Below, piece after piece: positions 23,633 to 36,280 of a stretch of DNA of 64,000 nt (positions are counted from its first letter, which is position 1; every line of letters begins with the position of its first letter). The position numbers and the translations under genes are program-made. Location of the stretch: NCBI GenBank assembly GCA_963965975.1, contig OZ014411.1, positions 10,671,501 through 10,735,500 on the forward strand, in the 5' to 3' direction. The stretch is from Xestospongia bergquistia. Lineage: Eukaryota > Porifera > Demospongiae > Haplosclerida > Petrosiidae. A model generated the notes under the pieces. The model saw only the letters and a list, made by a program, of their open reading frames with translations, was not told where the DNA came from and made no database searches.

Positions 23633-24760
23633 TTGCTCCCTCCTTTAAAAAAAGAATACGTCTCGTATTATGAAGTGATATAGTGGTCTAACTGATCAGG
23701 TGGCCTACGAGTTCGAACTGGATACTGTTGAACATCACGTGCTGATGTATCAATATGATCATTTTGCTCATTGTTTGAGAAATAATCTGAGAAATTACAT
23801 AATTCAGCCAAATCTCCATAGTTATATGTACAAGTGAGAGGTAATGTAGGCTTATTTGGCAAGGAAGTAATTGGTGAAACTGAGTACCAGGAGTGCAAAG
23901 TTTCAAACGGTTGAAGTGAACAATCAGAGGTTTAGGTGAGTCAGTAAGAAGTGGTAAAATCTTATAATTTAAGTCAGATAGTTTGGATTCAACTTTATAC
24001 GGACCTGTCCAAGGGTGGCATAGTGACCTCCTTGAGGAATGACTGGTGAGCATAACCATACAGTGTTACCCTTAGTTAATGGTTTTCCATGAACATTGCT
24101 ATCATATAAAGTCTTCTGTTGTTGCTGAACAGTACCTAAGGTATTTCTAACTATCTGGTATGCATAAGAAGGTGATGACTGTAGTTGCTGTACATACAAA
24201 TCAGATGGAAGAGTATCTGAAATAAAGTCCCAAACTGTAGATCAATAGGTAATTGAGTTTCACGTCCTTACATAAAGTAGTAAAGAGTATATCCTTACTA
24301 CTTCATGTAAGGAGAATATATATTTTTGAAAATTTCACACTTGGTTGGTTTTACCTTTAATCCAGCACTTCTAAGACGTTGGAAAACATACTGTAGGTTG
24401 TCTAAATGGGACTGGAAATCATGACTGAAGATGATGACGTCATCCAGATAAACAAGGCAATTTGTCCATTGGAGGCCAGTCAGAAACATATTGGAAAGTT
24501 GCAGGTCCATTACAGAGCCCAAACGGCATTACATTAAATTCAAAAAGGCCATCCCATGTAACAAAAGCAGTCTTTTCCCGATCTTCTGATTCAACTCCAC
24601 CTGCCGGTATCCACTCAGTAAGTCCAACATACTAAACCATTTTGCACCAGATAACGTGTCTAAGGTATAATCAATTCTCGGAAGCAGATAAGCATCCTTT
24701 CTAGTGATATTATTCACTTTACGGTAATCAATACAAAAGTGAATTGAGCCACCCTTTTTT
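23633..24760 (-). mobile_element. Decayed Ty3/gypsy retrotransposon pol
   Basis: Minus-strand pieces of pol in several frames. 24717-24529 holds the reverse transcriptase start ([20 protein letters not shown]..., DLLSGYRQ). 24522-24298 holds the catalytic YLDD box ([11 protein letters not shown]) and the following LKP.KCE region. 24199-23668 holds the integrase C-terminal part (GNTVWL, WTGPYKV, HFNRLK) and the usual basic end (RTRRPPD). RNase H and the integrase core, expected between about 24298 and 24199, are missing, so there is a large internal deletion plus frameshifts. The element cannot move by itself. Confidence 0.85.
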
Positions 24761-25490
24761 TAAACTAATACAACAACTAACACATCAAGATCTAAAGCCT
24801 TTAATTTAGAAACTCTACAACATCATTATTGACAACTTTGAATCACATGTACTATTATAATTTTATACAGTGGTTTAGATTTTTTAAAGCATATACAAAT
24901 TAACACTAAACAGTAATTGTCCCATCTTCAATTAACTTTAACATTACTTCAACAAGAAAAATGTTTTGTGGATCATTGCTTATATATCCATGGCTAGTTA
25001 TACTCATATGGCCAAACTTGGTGATGGGTGTGGCTGAAAAGACATGGAACTTAATGGGCAAGCTTCTGCATTATTCTTTCATACATTTCATAATGGATTA
25101 TATTTTAAATTCTTGGACAAGTCATACTATCAGGTCTGTCTGAAATGAAAGAAAATAAATACCACATTTCTTTATCAATTGACTAACAGTAACATTAATT
25201 CTTAATAATAAAGACAAATATTATATTGAATCATTTACTTTTGTCGTCATATTATAATAGAAAGAGATTGTAAAGTATCAAGAAGAATGTACCTATTTCT
25301 TGTGCATCATCATTTTATAATACAACGTTATATAATAGGTTATTATAGATGAATTGTGCATTCAAGTTAATTTTAAATTATTAAAATTGTAACATCATTA
25401 TGGCATATCTATACAATATAAAAATTAAGCTTAATACAAATAATAACAACAAAGTCTGATAATAGCATGCACAGAAATTTTATAATGAGT
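24761..25490. other. Gene-free stretch
   Basis: AT-rich DNA between the gypsy remnant and the 3' end of the transporter gene. A 60-codon open frame at 24961 has no supporting feature. Confidence 0.35.
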
Positions 25491-25500
25491 TATTAATTGC

Positions 25501-27228
25501 TCACATTATAATATGTGTACCATCATATTTTACATTGTAAAAAACTTTATATGTGATAATATTTTGTCTTTCATCTTCATCCTCCATTATTTGTCGTTCA
25601 CAATATTCTTCAATAATTCTTTGTGCATTGACATCAGAGGCTTCTTCTCTAGTACGACGTTTATATTTAACTGCTACTACAACATAGAATACTAACATTG
25701 GTATCATAGCAACTGCTTTAATACTAAGAATATATCCCCAACAGTTGATTTTTGTGAACGACTCAATTGCTGATATAAACAAGTTAACACAACTTTGTGA
25801 GTACCATATACCAATTAAGAAGCCTTGCATATCTCGAGGTGCTTGAGCTAAAATAAATTCCATTACTGTCAAGAAAACTAGTAAAAAAGTAAGCCCATTA
25901 AGTGCTTGAGGAATTATTAAATAATTATAGTAGCTATCAATATCAATAATTAAAGATTTGTTGCTGGATAACAGATTGTTAGTAAAATAAGGACATTTAA
26001 TATATGGATCACTTATAGCTATGAAGACTTCCAGCAATTGTAGAAATAGTACAGCAATTAATCCACAAAGCAATCCTAAAAACATTCTTTTGAACATGCT
26101 CAGAGCACATCTTCTAGTTACATTTTGTAGAATTAGCTGATACAAGGGGATTCCAATTAAAATAACAAAAGTACTCACTCCAAATGTGTCTGTAGTGATA
26201 AAAGTATACCAAGGAGAAGCAGATGTAACATTATCTGTTAGAGCTCTGATATGTTTAGTAGTTATAGCAGTCGCATCTGTGAATTGAAAACCTATCAATG
26301 ATGCAAAAATTAAAATTATTCTTAGGAAAGTTTTGACATTTTCAACTTCTTCTGTTGAAAAGGGTCCCCCATAACGATATTTTGCAAAATCTAATCGACA
26401 TGTTTGCTCGTCTCCATATGTAAATGCACTTCTGTGCTCTGGAGTTTTATGATAAATTGAATATTGTATTACATTAACAATAAGTTTAGCTGGATTTTTG
26501 CCTGCAGGTTCAATTTCAAAGTATTGAATTCCTCGTTTCATCATAACAATTGCCAGCACTAAAGTCATTATCTGGATTAAACTGGCCAGAAGTAAAGAAA
26601 GGTAGATAATCGATCGAAATGCTGTCATCACATATAAATTTATTAAGATAAGAAATCCTTGTCCAATAAATAGAGACCAGAAATACCAATATATAAAAGC
26701 ACTGAGCTGGCTAGAAGAAGCTTCAGGCATTTGATCAGTACCAAATTGGATTGCATTTGCTTCAGATAGAGCTAAACCTAACTGTATGATAGCATATGCT
26801 ACTACAATGACCAACAATAAGTACCAATGACTAGCCAGAGATTCATTTATCATAAATACAACAGTTATTGCAAGTACTAACACTGTTCCTATTAGTTGTA
26901 TGTATGTGCCATAAAACATAGCTTTAAGTCTTGTCAAGTACATATCAGCTAAAATACCAGCTAATGGGTACAGTAAGAAACACAAACCTTGAACAATACT
27001 GAGAACAAAACTAAGATAACTCACATCAACACCTAGGCCTGAGGATGATATAGCACTTAAGAGGATGAAGCCAGAACTATATAATGTTAGAATATGAGCA
27101 AATAAACTCCATAAAACTACTCTTAAAGCAGCTCCTGGACACTTTCTTAATGGATTAAAACATACATCACTACAGAAACATCGATTGTAAATCATCTTGT
27201 TGCTGCTTATGCGGAGCAGGAAGTCCAT
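25501..27228 (-). CDS. PTR2/POT-family (SLC15-like) MFS transporter
   Basis: Intronless frame of 575 residues with about 12 hydrophobic segments, the usual size for proton-coupled oligopeptide transporters. The loop between helices 2 and 3 carries the MFS/PTR-type signature (YPLAGILADMYLTRLKAMFYG, near residues 92-112), and a hydrophilic central loop precedes the second half. By family it would import di/tripeptides or other solutes with protons across the plasma or lysosomal membrane; the exact substrate cannot be read. The N-terminus is Cys-rich (CFCSDVCF) and the C-terminus is acidic and cytoplasmic. The first Met fits a TATA-like box about 28 bases upstream. A collapsed pseudogene of this gene lies at 27965-28360. 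Confidence 0.8.
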   Translation of the reverse strand: MDFLLRISSNKMIYNRCFCSDVCFNPLRKCPGAALRVVLWSLFAHILTLYSSGFILLSAISSSGLGVDVSYLSFVLSIVQGLCFLLYPLAGILADMYLTRLKAMFYGTYIQLIGTVLVLAITVVFMINESLASHWYLLLVIVVAYAIIQLGLALSEANAIQFGTDQMPEASSSQLSAFIYWYFWSLFIGQGFLILINLYVMTAFRSIIYLSLLLASLIQIMTLVLAIVMMKRGIQYFEIEPAGKNPAKLIVNVIQYSIYHKTPEHRSAFTYGDEQTCRLDFAKYRYGGPFSTEEVENVKTFLRIILIFASLIGFQFTDATAITTKHIRALTDNVTSASPWYTFITTDTFGVSTFVILIGIPLYQLILQNVTRRCALSMFKRMFLGLLCGLIAVLFLQLLEVFIAISDPYIKCPYFTNNLLSSNKSLIIDIDSYYNYLIIPQALNGLTFLLVFLTVMEFILAQAPRDMQGFLIGIWYSQSCVNLFISAIESFTKINCWGYILSIKAVAMIPMLVFYVVVAVKYKRRTREEASDVNAQRIIEEYCERQIMEDEDERQNIITYKVFYNVKYDGTHIIM

Positions 27229-27255
27229 ACATATAAACTAATCCCCACCCCTAAA

Positions 27256-27263
27256 CTTATATA
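27256..27263 (-). promoter_or_regulatory. TATA-like box of transporter gene
   Basis: TATATAAG on the minus strand, 28 bases upstream of the ATG at 27228. If used, transcription would start very near the ATG. In AT-rich DNA such a match has a substantial chance of being random. Confidence 0.3.
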
Positions 27264-27636
27264 GTTATGCAGTTATAGCTTCCACTATCAATACTCATAG
27301 TTGTTATAAACCTCGCTTAACGATGTTTTTGTAATTGTTGATGAACAAGTATTTGAAACAGGTTAGTGCAGAGTTAGTTTGTAATGCATACTACATAATT
27401 TTACACCTGGATACGCATGAGTGTACCTTAGTGACTGTCTGATATTTGATCTAGGTCAAAGGTCATGGGTGTACACTATATAGTTAAAATTCATGAGTAA
27501 CTCACACAAAAACATGCCCAAAGGCAGTATGGAGTATGGACATTCCTACTCAGTAGCCACAATATCGAGGGCATAATGCTTTCTTGTAACAGTTGTATAT
27601 GAAGCAAACAACCCTATAAGAAGTCTAAAGTAAACA

Positions 27637-27888
27637 TGACCTGATTTGTAATAAGGGAATATTTCTGTCAAAACATTTTTGACATGATTATGAAAGATGA
27701 CCACTGTTAAAACAACTCAACAACAGTTTTGTATTAATACATGTAGTTACCATGAATAGCAGTGGATATATTAGCAATTGTATGTATACAAAACTGTTTT
27801 TTTGAGATGTTTTAACAGTTGTCCTCTCTCATAAATCACTTCACAAATGTTTCATCAGAAGTGATCCCTTTTATTGCAAATCAGGTCA
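27637..27888. mobile_element. Long palindromic MITE (foldback element)
   Basis: The ends are inverted copies: TGACCTGATTTG at 27637 and its complement ending at 27888. The arms of roughly 110 bases stay alignable towards the centre (GTTTTGTAT..ATACA..TG blocks), so the element can fold into one long hairpin. It has no coding capacity. Part of the same family recurs at about 28415-28546, on the other side of the transporter pseudogene. Confidence 0.65.
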
Positions 27889-27964
27889 CAAAATTTAATG
27901 ATTCAGGATTTGTTTAAGGAAAGCACTCCCAATAAAGTAAAATTGAACTTTCAATTAAATATTG

Positions 27965-28360
27965 AATTATAATTATTGTTCACATTATAATATGTGTACA
28001 ACCATACTTTACATTGCATATGTGATGAGATTTCACTTTCATCTGCTTCATACACCATTATATGTTGTTCATAATATTGAACAAGGCTTTTCTATGTATA
28101 GGCATAAGAGGTATCTTCTCTAGTATGATATGTATATTTAACTGCTACTACAACATAGAATACTAACATTGGTATCATAGCAACTGTACTGCTTTAATAC
28201 TAAGAATATATCCCCAACAGTTGATTTTTGTGAGTGACTCGATTGCTGATATATAAACAAATTAACACAAAGTTGCTGCTCCTGGACACTTTGGTAATGG
28301 ATTAGAATATACATCACTACAGAAACATTGATTGTACTTGGTTATGTCCAGTAAGAAGTA
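27965..28360 (-). pseudogene. Collapsed copy of PTR2-like transporter
   Basis: 27973-28270 matches the 3' end of the transporter gene (25500-25790), and about 28271-28350 matches its 5' end (27125-27210). The two are joined directly, so about 1.3 kb of the middle is missing. Small indels and the loss of the start codon confirm that it is dead. It lies between two related palindromic elements (27637-27888 and 28415-28546). Confidence 0.8.
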
Positions 28361-28414
28361 CATGTACTGATCCTTAATCCTAAACCCTAAGCATAGCTAT
28401 ATGTATGACCAACA

Positions 28415-28546
28415 GGGGACCACTTCTGGCAAAACACTTGTGACCTGATTTGTGAAAAGGGACCATTGTTCAAAAAAAGTCTTGTATACATACAGTTGCT
28501 ATACATGCACAACTATTTGTAGTAACTGTATTTTAACAATGATAGG
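28415..28546. mobile_element. Partial or variant copy of palindromic MITE
   Basis: It contains TGACCTGATTTGTGAAAAGG and the inner blocks of the element at 27637-27888 (TTGTATACATACAGTTGCT), with its own short inverted ends (CATTGTT/AACAATG). Confidence 0.5.
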
Positions 28547-30267
28547 CAACCTTATTGACTATCTGATATTTTATATTTATAATCGAGGTCAAAGTTTACG
28601 AAAGTGCAACAGCGCTGGGCTATTTTAGTTAACATTGACGAGTGACTTATTCATGACACACCATCAGTTCAAAATGGATGTGTCATGGATAATGAGCACC
28701 GTAGACTACTACAACTAAATGGATATGTTTCATACTACTGACAATGAATGGTATGTTACATATGAGAAATTTTTCTTGATGAGATGCCACATTGTTGTTC
28801 CAGTTAACTTCTCCTAGGAACTTGATATACTAACTCAAACCCATTGTAGAGAGGAAATTAATAAATAATGCTATAATATTACTCTTCAGTTTATGAGACA
28901 ATAAAATCAAGATAGTACTGGTGTATGATTATTATTAATAATATAATATTTTTCAGTCATACCTCCATTGTGCAGAGTCATCATGTTTTCCACACTTATA
29001 GTTTCTTTAGTAGTATCTAGTCAAATTATCTTCACAATTGTTCCTAGTACTAACAGTGGTCCAGCTTAAATTTGTATTGAGGAAGAAACAATGAATCTTT
29101 TTACTATGAGGAGAATATACAAGTACAAACAAGATGGTGAGTCAAGATCAACAGATGTTATAGTTACAACTGATAATAATATTGCTGGTGAGCAGCTGGC
29201 CTGGTGGTTTCGGTAAAATCACAGGTATTGAAGATGTCATACCATACTTTAAAAAATGAGACTAACTTCAATACATTAATAATAATATTAAAATAACTCA
29301 TTGTCTTTATAAATATAAGGTCTTCTGCAATGAACTTCATTAGATATAATTGGATGGTGGTACTCTGAACATGTTAGGATCTTCAAATAGAGTATTAGAC
29401 AGCAATCTCAATAGGTCATCAGTTAACAATCGTCCTGACCTCTTCAGTTCATCTAATGTTTCCTTAGATATGACTCTCTGGTATATAATCTATGAACTAC
29501 CTTTACAGGGAGAGTAAACTTTGAGAGCCTTTCAGAATGTTTCCATAGTATTTCACTAGTAGTGCTCTTGTTGTTTCTGTTATTTTATTAAATATACAAT
29601 AAAGCCCTGTATATTTTCATTGTTGCACTTACTTTTAATTTTTTTATATAAATCTCAGCAAGAGGTTATCTTACTCATAGTGTCTTTTCTATATGTTCTT
29701 CTCCCTTTAGTCTGATATTAAAAATCTTTTATAAACTATGTTAAGACAATCAGAAATCTACACTGAAAATTAATACAAATTGTTTTATAGTTTGTAACGT
29801 ATCACTTAATTGACCTGATAATATTATTTATGTGGAATATTCAATCAGTTTATGTTCCTCAAATATGGTTCTGATATTACTGAGTCTAATACAACATGCA
29901 CAATGTAGACATGAAATATAGAATTGTTCTGAAATTTATTACAGAAATGAAACTTATTAACAATATTCATTAATTAACAAGTACATTATTTTTATGGAAG
30001 TGTCAGTAATAAATACCATACGTTAATGTGAAATAAACACATTTAGGTTCCAATCTTGAATTTGGTAGTATTTATTGTCGCCGAATTAATCCTGAATAAA
30101 TGAATAATGCACATTCCCATGTAGATAAAGAGATTAGGAGTGAGTGTTTAATGTCAGCTGGTGTAATAAGTGTTTTTATGTTACCTTGGGCTTCAGGATT
30201 CTTCAGCAAAGAAATGTTATCAAGTTTATGTTAACTTCAGAACATGATTGATTGGAGATAAGAAATC
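28547..30267. other. Gene-free stretch with repeat debris
   Basis: No gene was recognised. Around 30000-30056 there is one arm of the MITE family found at 2084-2209. The rest is AT-rich. Confidence 0.35.
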
Positions 30268-30273
30268 TTTATT
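30268..30273 (-). terminator. Polyadenylation signal of metallopeptidase gene
   Basis: AATAAA on the minus strand, about 120 bases after the stop codon at 30393. Assigned by position. Confidence 0.4.
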
Positions 30274-30392
30274 GTGATACATTATAATTAATAAATATTA
30301 CTAAAAACCAATATTATGTTTTATAAAATACATATTAATGAAAAAAATGCAACAAGTAATCAATAAGTTATCAATTTTGAGATTGTGTCTTC

Positions 30393-33300
30393 TCAAATAA
30401 ACAACGACAACAGCAATATTATAATTAAAATAATGAGGGAATATTTACTGGTATGACTTTTGTTGGTAGGTTGAATATTTACAGGAGGAGGTGTGTTTAT
30501 GGGGGATGGAACAAGATCTAGACTAGTAAGCTGAGTATTGACAGAAGGGGGTATGTTTATGGGAGATGGAGTAATAGTTGTAGCCATTAAACTGGTAAGT
30601 GGAGTATTGACAGGAGGGTGTATGTTTAGTGGGGAAGGAGCAGTATGTGTGGTGATTAGACTGGTAGGCAGAGTATTTAGGGAGGAAGGAGCCATTTGAA
30701 CAAAGACTGCTTCCTATATGACATTATGAATGAATATTATAGATAAAGGCAATGATACATGTTTGTAATATTGTATCATAACAATCTAAAAGTATAAGAA
30801 ATAAATGTAGTCTATTGATTTATTTTAATAACTTATCCAAGATTATAGTCATTATCATTGTGAAAAGTCAATTTAATAAACAATGCATTATTTTACTTTT
30901 GCCTTAATAATATATTAATTTAATGATTGTTGTAAACATGAATACCTGACAAAGTCTAACAAAAGAAGAAGGGCAGGTCAGTTGCCCCATGTTACCTCCA
31001 GAGTTCACATTCACCTGTGTAAGTGGTTGTGTAACTAACTAGTCAAACATCTCAATATTCACTCACTACGTTACCAGGTTGATGACATTGATAAGGAGTA
31101 CCTCTGACATAAACAGTTAGTTCAGTATTGTTAGCATCGCAGGAATACTATATCAATAATAGTGAATATATGAATTAGAAGAACTAGCATCATTATGAAG
31201 GATGCTCTCTATACAGCACAATTGTTCTAAGTCAATATAGAATCTCTATATAGGATGGGTACATACATTAACTATCTGAATACTGAAACTGTAATATCTA
31301 GTTACTAACTATGGCATGTTATACTATTCTCTCTGTGAACAAATGATTGGATGAATGGATGAATGAATAGATGTCATTACCAAGTAACATCCAGCACCAA
31401 AAAGACTTATAGAATTCCCTCTTAGTGTCCATTGATTATTGTGATTGAAACATTTTGAGCCATTACCATAAGTTTCAGACAATACATTTTGAGTTGTGAA
31501 AGATGTTTCTAAAAACATTACAATGTATGCAGTATATTAAGTAAATACCTGGAGGTTGATTGTCTGGATCACTACATTCATTTCCTCTCCCACTTTGAAA
31601 TATGAAGCTCTAAAAAGAATGAATTACAGTAATATTAAATTAGATTACCAACTAATATATTCCTCAGGATTAATGTAAGTAGTGCAAATTGTTTTATACC
31701 TTCTGATAAGGACAGTAATCAGCTATGAACACTGTGCCACCTTCATTAGGATTACTAAAGTACTAATAAAGAACAAGTGTTAATATAGTTGAGCTATAGA
31801 TCTCACTCAATATTACCTACCCTATATTCACTGGGTATATTAGATTGATATGTACCCAAATTACATAAAGCACCAAAGTCTCTGTCGACTGTACAACCAC
31901 GTTGAGTGACACCACCAGCAGTAGGGAAATGATCACAAAAAGGAGTAATAGACTGATTTCTGGTGATGTGAAATAAATGGAATGGAACTTTTATATTAAA
32001 ACTTACATATCTCTCCTCTCATTCATATATTGTAGACAGCTGCTAGTAGCAAAGGTACAACCTGCATCTTTACCCCAAGTCAGATATTCCACATAATCAT
32101 CATTGACTTCATACCAACTGTACATGAATGAATGGATGAATTGATAGATGGATAAAAGTGATGCACAAATAAATGGTTTGATTGATCACTTACCCACTGT
32201 CTTTTAAAAGAGCAAATGTAAGACTTGAGACAACAGGGCCATCCCCTATAATCCCTGTCATTATCTCGTTCTACAAAATAAAATATCATTTGAGGAGACA
32301 CATAATAACTGATTGACTTACTCCTAAAATTCTCTTTTCCCAATGAGAGAGAGCTGTGCTTAAACCACCTTGATTCTCTAACTCTACTCCTTCCAGTGAT
32401 GAGCAATTAAAATGTCTGCGTCCTTCCTTCTACGGATAATATATCAAAGAGAATTATAATATCTAATATCAATTTCAAAGTCACTTACCACTACATTTGG
32501 TGTGACCATGATATAAACTTTATGAGTGGTAGTTCCATTAAATACTATCCAGTCATTATATGTCACCTCTTGAATTGTAGAATCATTCCATGTGAAACGA
32601 GTACTACAAATATAATAGATATGATCAATATGTGTTCAACTGCTATCTAGTCATCTATCCTTAACAAAGTGATCACAATCACACCTATTGTAATATACTC
32701 ATTACCATTCCTAAATTTTACATTGTATAGCAAAGCCTACATCTCAGTAAAGTGACTGCATCCAGCTACATCTACATTCATAACATACCGGCCACTTTCT
32801 GTAACTTTAGGAGGAAATCCAAACTCATCTCTGTAGGTACGCGGAGTACCATTTGAGTCTCGCCAAAATGGAAAAAGACTTGATGAAAATGCCTAGATGT
32901 TCCAGTGAGCATGTACAAATTATTTAGCAATACATTTACCAATGCATGTAGAATTTCATGTTTAACAATAATAAATAAGGTGTCATCATCAATATTTGCT
33001 AATGCTGATGGACAAAAGTTAACATACCCAGCAATTGGCCTAAACAAAAGAATTAACATCATTACAAGATATTACTGCTAACAAACAACATAAAAATGAC
33101 TTATGATAATATAGTGTATCTACTAAATACTAACATTTTGTTATATACATGCCACAAAATAAACTTATATCCTTTTTGTCATAACATTTAAAAAGGATTC
33201 TTGAGCAAAATCTCATGATATTACATTTGTAAGTATGAGAAGTTGGGATAGAACCTGTTAGGTCATCAGTGTGTTATGTTTATTAATAGTTACACATGCT

Positions 33301-35917
33301 TTTTAAATGTATTTTTAGTTATTGTAATTATTCCTTTTATGGTTATTTATGGTTATTTTCTTTAAACCTTAAAGGTTAAGTAGGTCACATATTTCATTAT
33401 TTCTTTTCAGTTCTTAGTTGTACTTTTCCTTTGAAGGAATGTTTTGTCTATTACATCACTATTACTAACTGTTCACAGTAGGCCATTATCACCTATGTCA
33501 GCTATGTACATTGCCAAGTATCTGCTCTCTGTTATAAGTTATCACTGTTTCTATGACATTGTCTTACATTGGGTTTTCCTCTTGAGTTATTAGTTATCCT
33601 ATGTCTTACCTGTCAAGACTGTTTTCCATTTGACAGGCTCCTGCAAATGCAATTGTTGATGGATTACTTCCATCACTGTTACTAACACAATTATCAGATG
33701 AATTAATAGAAGAAACATATAACAAAAAGTCAGTATTGTTCACTCCAGTTCCATCAGTACCGACTGCTTCACAGGTAATACTATTGTCATTACATTCTAT
33801 ACATCTCTGGGAATATAGCAATAATATGATCAATATGATGTTTATGTATAGTATATATATATATATAACTTGCTATACTAAAACTATGACAGTTAGTATT
33901 ATGCTAATACACTTATTATACATTACAATGTTTATGACAGTTTTGTTATCTATTGTCAGTATATATATATATATATTATAGTGATTTTAGAATATATAAT
34001 ATAGTCTCAGATTCAATAATATACCTTTAAATGATTAGAGGGTACTTGGACAAGTGGTCCACACATTGTAACATTAGCACAAGTAGAAGAACACTGGATA
34101 GGTGAGGTATTTGAAGGAAAGAATGTACCACCAGTACAATCTCTACAAATGGAAACAAAATTAATAGATCTATTAATTTTAAATCCTTTTGATTTGGAAG
34201 TACTTACGACTAAATCAAAGGAAACTAGTTGTTAATATATCACTGCTAGACGTGATGTTTCATTTTAACATATATAATTGTTATGTGAGTTTCACATATG
34301 AGTATGATGGACATCAATTATTATTATTATGTAGTTATGTATAAAGTTAAAGGACTAGTAAACAGGTATATCACTATAAAAACTGATTGGTTGATTTGAC
34401 TAATTAATTAATTCATTTAATAATATCATTATACAGGTTGCAAGTAACTAAGTTAGTTGTTGCATATTGAAAGTAATTATAGTACTGATTTGATTTCTAA
34501 TGTGTTATGGAATTGACTGTATGTGGCATCTTCCCTTATCTAGATAAAAATAAATTTAAACATTTTGATAAATAGTCAATTCCATAAGACATTAGTTAGT
34601 ATGTTTACTTTCAGTTTATATCACATAATTTTGTTACATGCAACATGTATATTATAACCATATATGGTTAAAACAAACATTTATATTTACAGGTTGCTAA
34701 ACTAATTGAGTGAGTTGCAAAATATAGATTTATTATACTTAAAAAAGCATTGTGTCATTTCAGTTAGGCCTTCAATATGATACAAGACCAATACCAAGTT
34801 ATCACAAAGCCAAAGTTATAAATAATCTAACTCAATATATAAATAGATGGACCAGATACCATTTTACTGGACCGGATATTATTTGAAATGAACTGACCAG
34901 AGTTCTGGTTAGTTTAGTACTGGTCCATATCTTGCTCATGGCTTTAATGAAACTACAAAGCTTACTTTTTGGCTTCTAGTTTGTTCTTTATATATTGAGT
35001 TAGACTAGTTGTGTCTTTGTGGTGACTCAGTATTGGCTTTTAGTTGGCTTTATGCATATTGCTTGAGTGGAATTTGCATAACAATTATATACATTAAAAT
35101 GACAAATCACTTCTAGCAGTGATATACTTGTGAATGTTTTTGTATTGGTCACATCATCTCAGGGATATAGTACTGGTTAATGTTGTCATTTACTATGGAT
35201 ATATACAAGGTAGCTATTGGCATGGCTATATGGCAATATATCTATGTTCGCTAGACTAGACTGCGATTTTATAGCAACAAAATGAAAGATTGTTATTTAT
35301 GAATTAATTTAACCTTTCAAGTAGAATGGGAGCATTTGTTTGTCTCACCATCAAAGCAGACTCCAGAAATGTTTTCAGTCTTGGTACAATGACATTCTAT
35401 ATGTAGTATAATATTATTGTTATAACATTGAAATATGACTTGCATGATGAACTGTTTTTGTCAATAAAAGAAGAATTAAAATACAGTCAGTATGAGTAAA
35501 ATAAATATACCTGAATTCTTGACCTTGTGTTAAGATCAATCCTAATGGAGAAAAATAAACAGAATAAAGGATGGCCTATTAAATAAATTATCATTTTTAA
35601 TGACATTAATGTCATTTATTCTATAATTTACCCAGTTTCAACAGAATCATCATAATAAAAAGTTATACGAAATGGTTGATTGGCTTGTCTTTTCATTACG
35701 TGATGAAATGGCTCCAATTTAACACCATACTTGATCTATGAAACAAATACTAGTCAATATGGAATAAATCTCCTTTCAAATCATTTAATTGTGTAAATAT
35801 TGTTGATAAGACGAGTTTAGTTCTATTACTTACTGTTCCGATCTGTTGATGTTCAAATTCCCCGAGAACAATGGATATAATCAGAACTAGAAAGAACAGT
35901 TCTTCCATTCGTAACAT
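30393..35917 (-). CDS. Leishmanolysin-like (M8) zinc metallopeptidase, 19 exons
   Basis: Exons (minus): 35917-35834, 35735-35632, 35541-35511, 35396-35314, 34142-34025, 33806-33610, 33039-32940, 32892-32789, 32603-32489, 32429-32322, 32270-32194, 32117-32007, 31959-31821, 31762-31700, 31609-31549, 31508-31381, 31147-31067, 31014-30946, 30713-30393. All have GT-AG borders and matching phases, giving 697 residues. A signal peptide ([11 protein letters not shown]) is in exon 1. The zinc motif HEILH (about 233-237) is split from LAFSS by an intron; the third ligand is His341 in SHWEKR, with the Met-turn EIMT at 350-353. The typical LLKDSGWYEVN and Cys-rich C-domain follow. Exon 19 adds a Pro/Thr/Ser-rich stalk of four imperfect repeats and a hydrophobic tail, so the enzyme is probably anchored by GPI or a membrane helix outside the cell. 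All zinc ligands are present, so activity is likely. Confidence 0.88.
33848..33976. repeat. Two (TA)n tracts in an intron
   Basis: TA-dinucleotide runs at about 33848-33866 and 33960-33976 lie in the intron between metallopeptidase exons 5 and 6. They are simple low-complexity DNA. Confidence 0.6.
34300..34740. repeat. Dispersed repeat fragment in intron
   Basis: The stretch with GGACTAGTAAACAGGTAT, GATTGGTTGATTT and TACAGGTTG recurs in diverged form near 41455-41530 and 59960-60050, which marks an old interspersed family. It lies in the 1.2 kb intron between metallopeptidase exons 4 and 5. Confidence 0.45.
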
Positions 35918-36280
35918 CTCGAGAGAAAACTTAGCAATCCACAAGCCACGCCCTTATTTTACATAGCACTAGCTACTTAAACAATATTAATATCTTTAGT
36001 TAGTGCTTTCATCATCTTATTATTGATATAATGTATTAAACTTTAACAATATCCGGATATAGTAATTGACCAATAAATTGTTATTATTCTCATAGAGAAC
36101 ATTCATCACTTGTGAGCACAGAAAACACACATGTAACATAGTACCACTTATGTGTGTTCCTAAAAGGAGATTAAAGCCCTTCACTACTATCATTGAACTA
36201 TATTTAAATGATAAAAATTATAATTAAATTAATTGTATGTAATTTATTACAAAACAAAACAATATATAACTTATATGATC

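Noticed and set aside
30393-30695. Stand-alone Pro/Thr-rich protein
   Set aside because: The frame continues upstream to an acceptor at 30713 in phase with the metallopeptidase exons, so it is the terminal exon of that gene.
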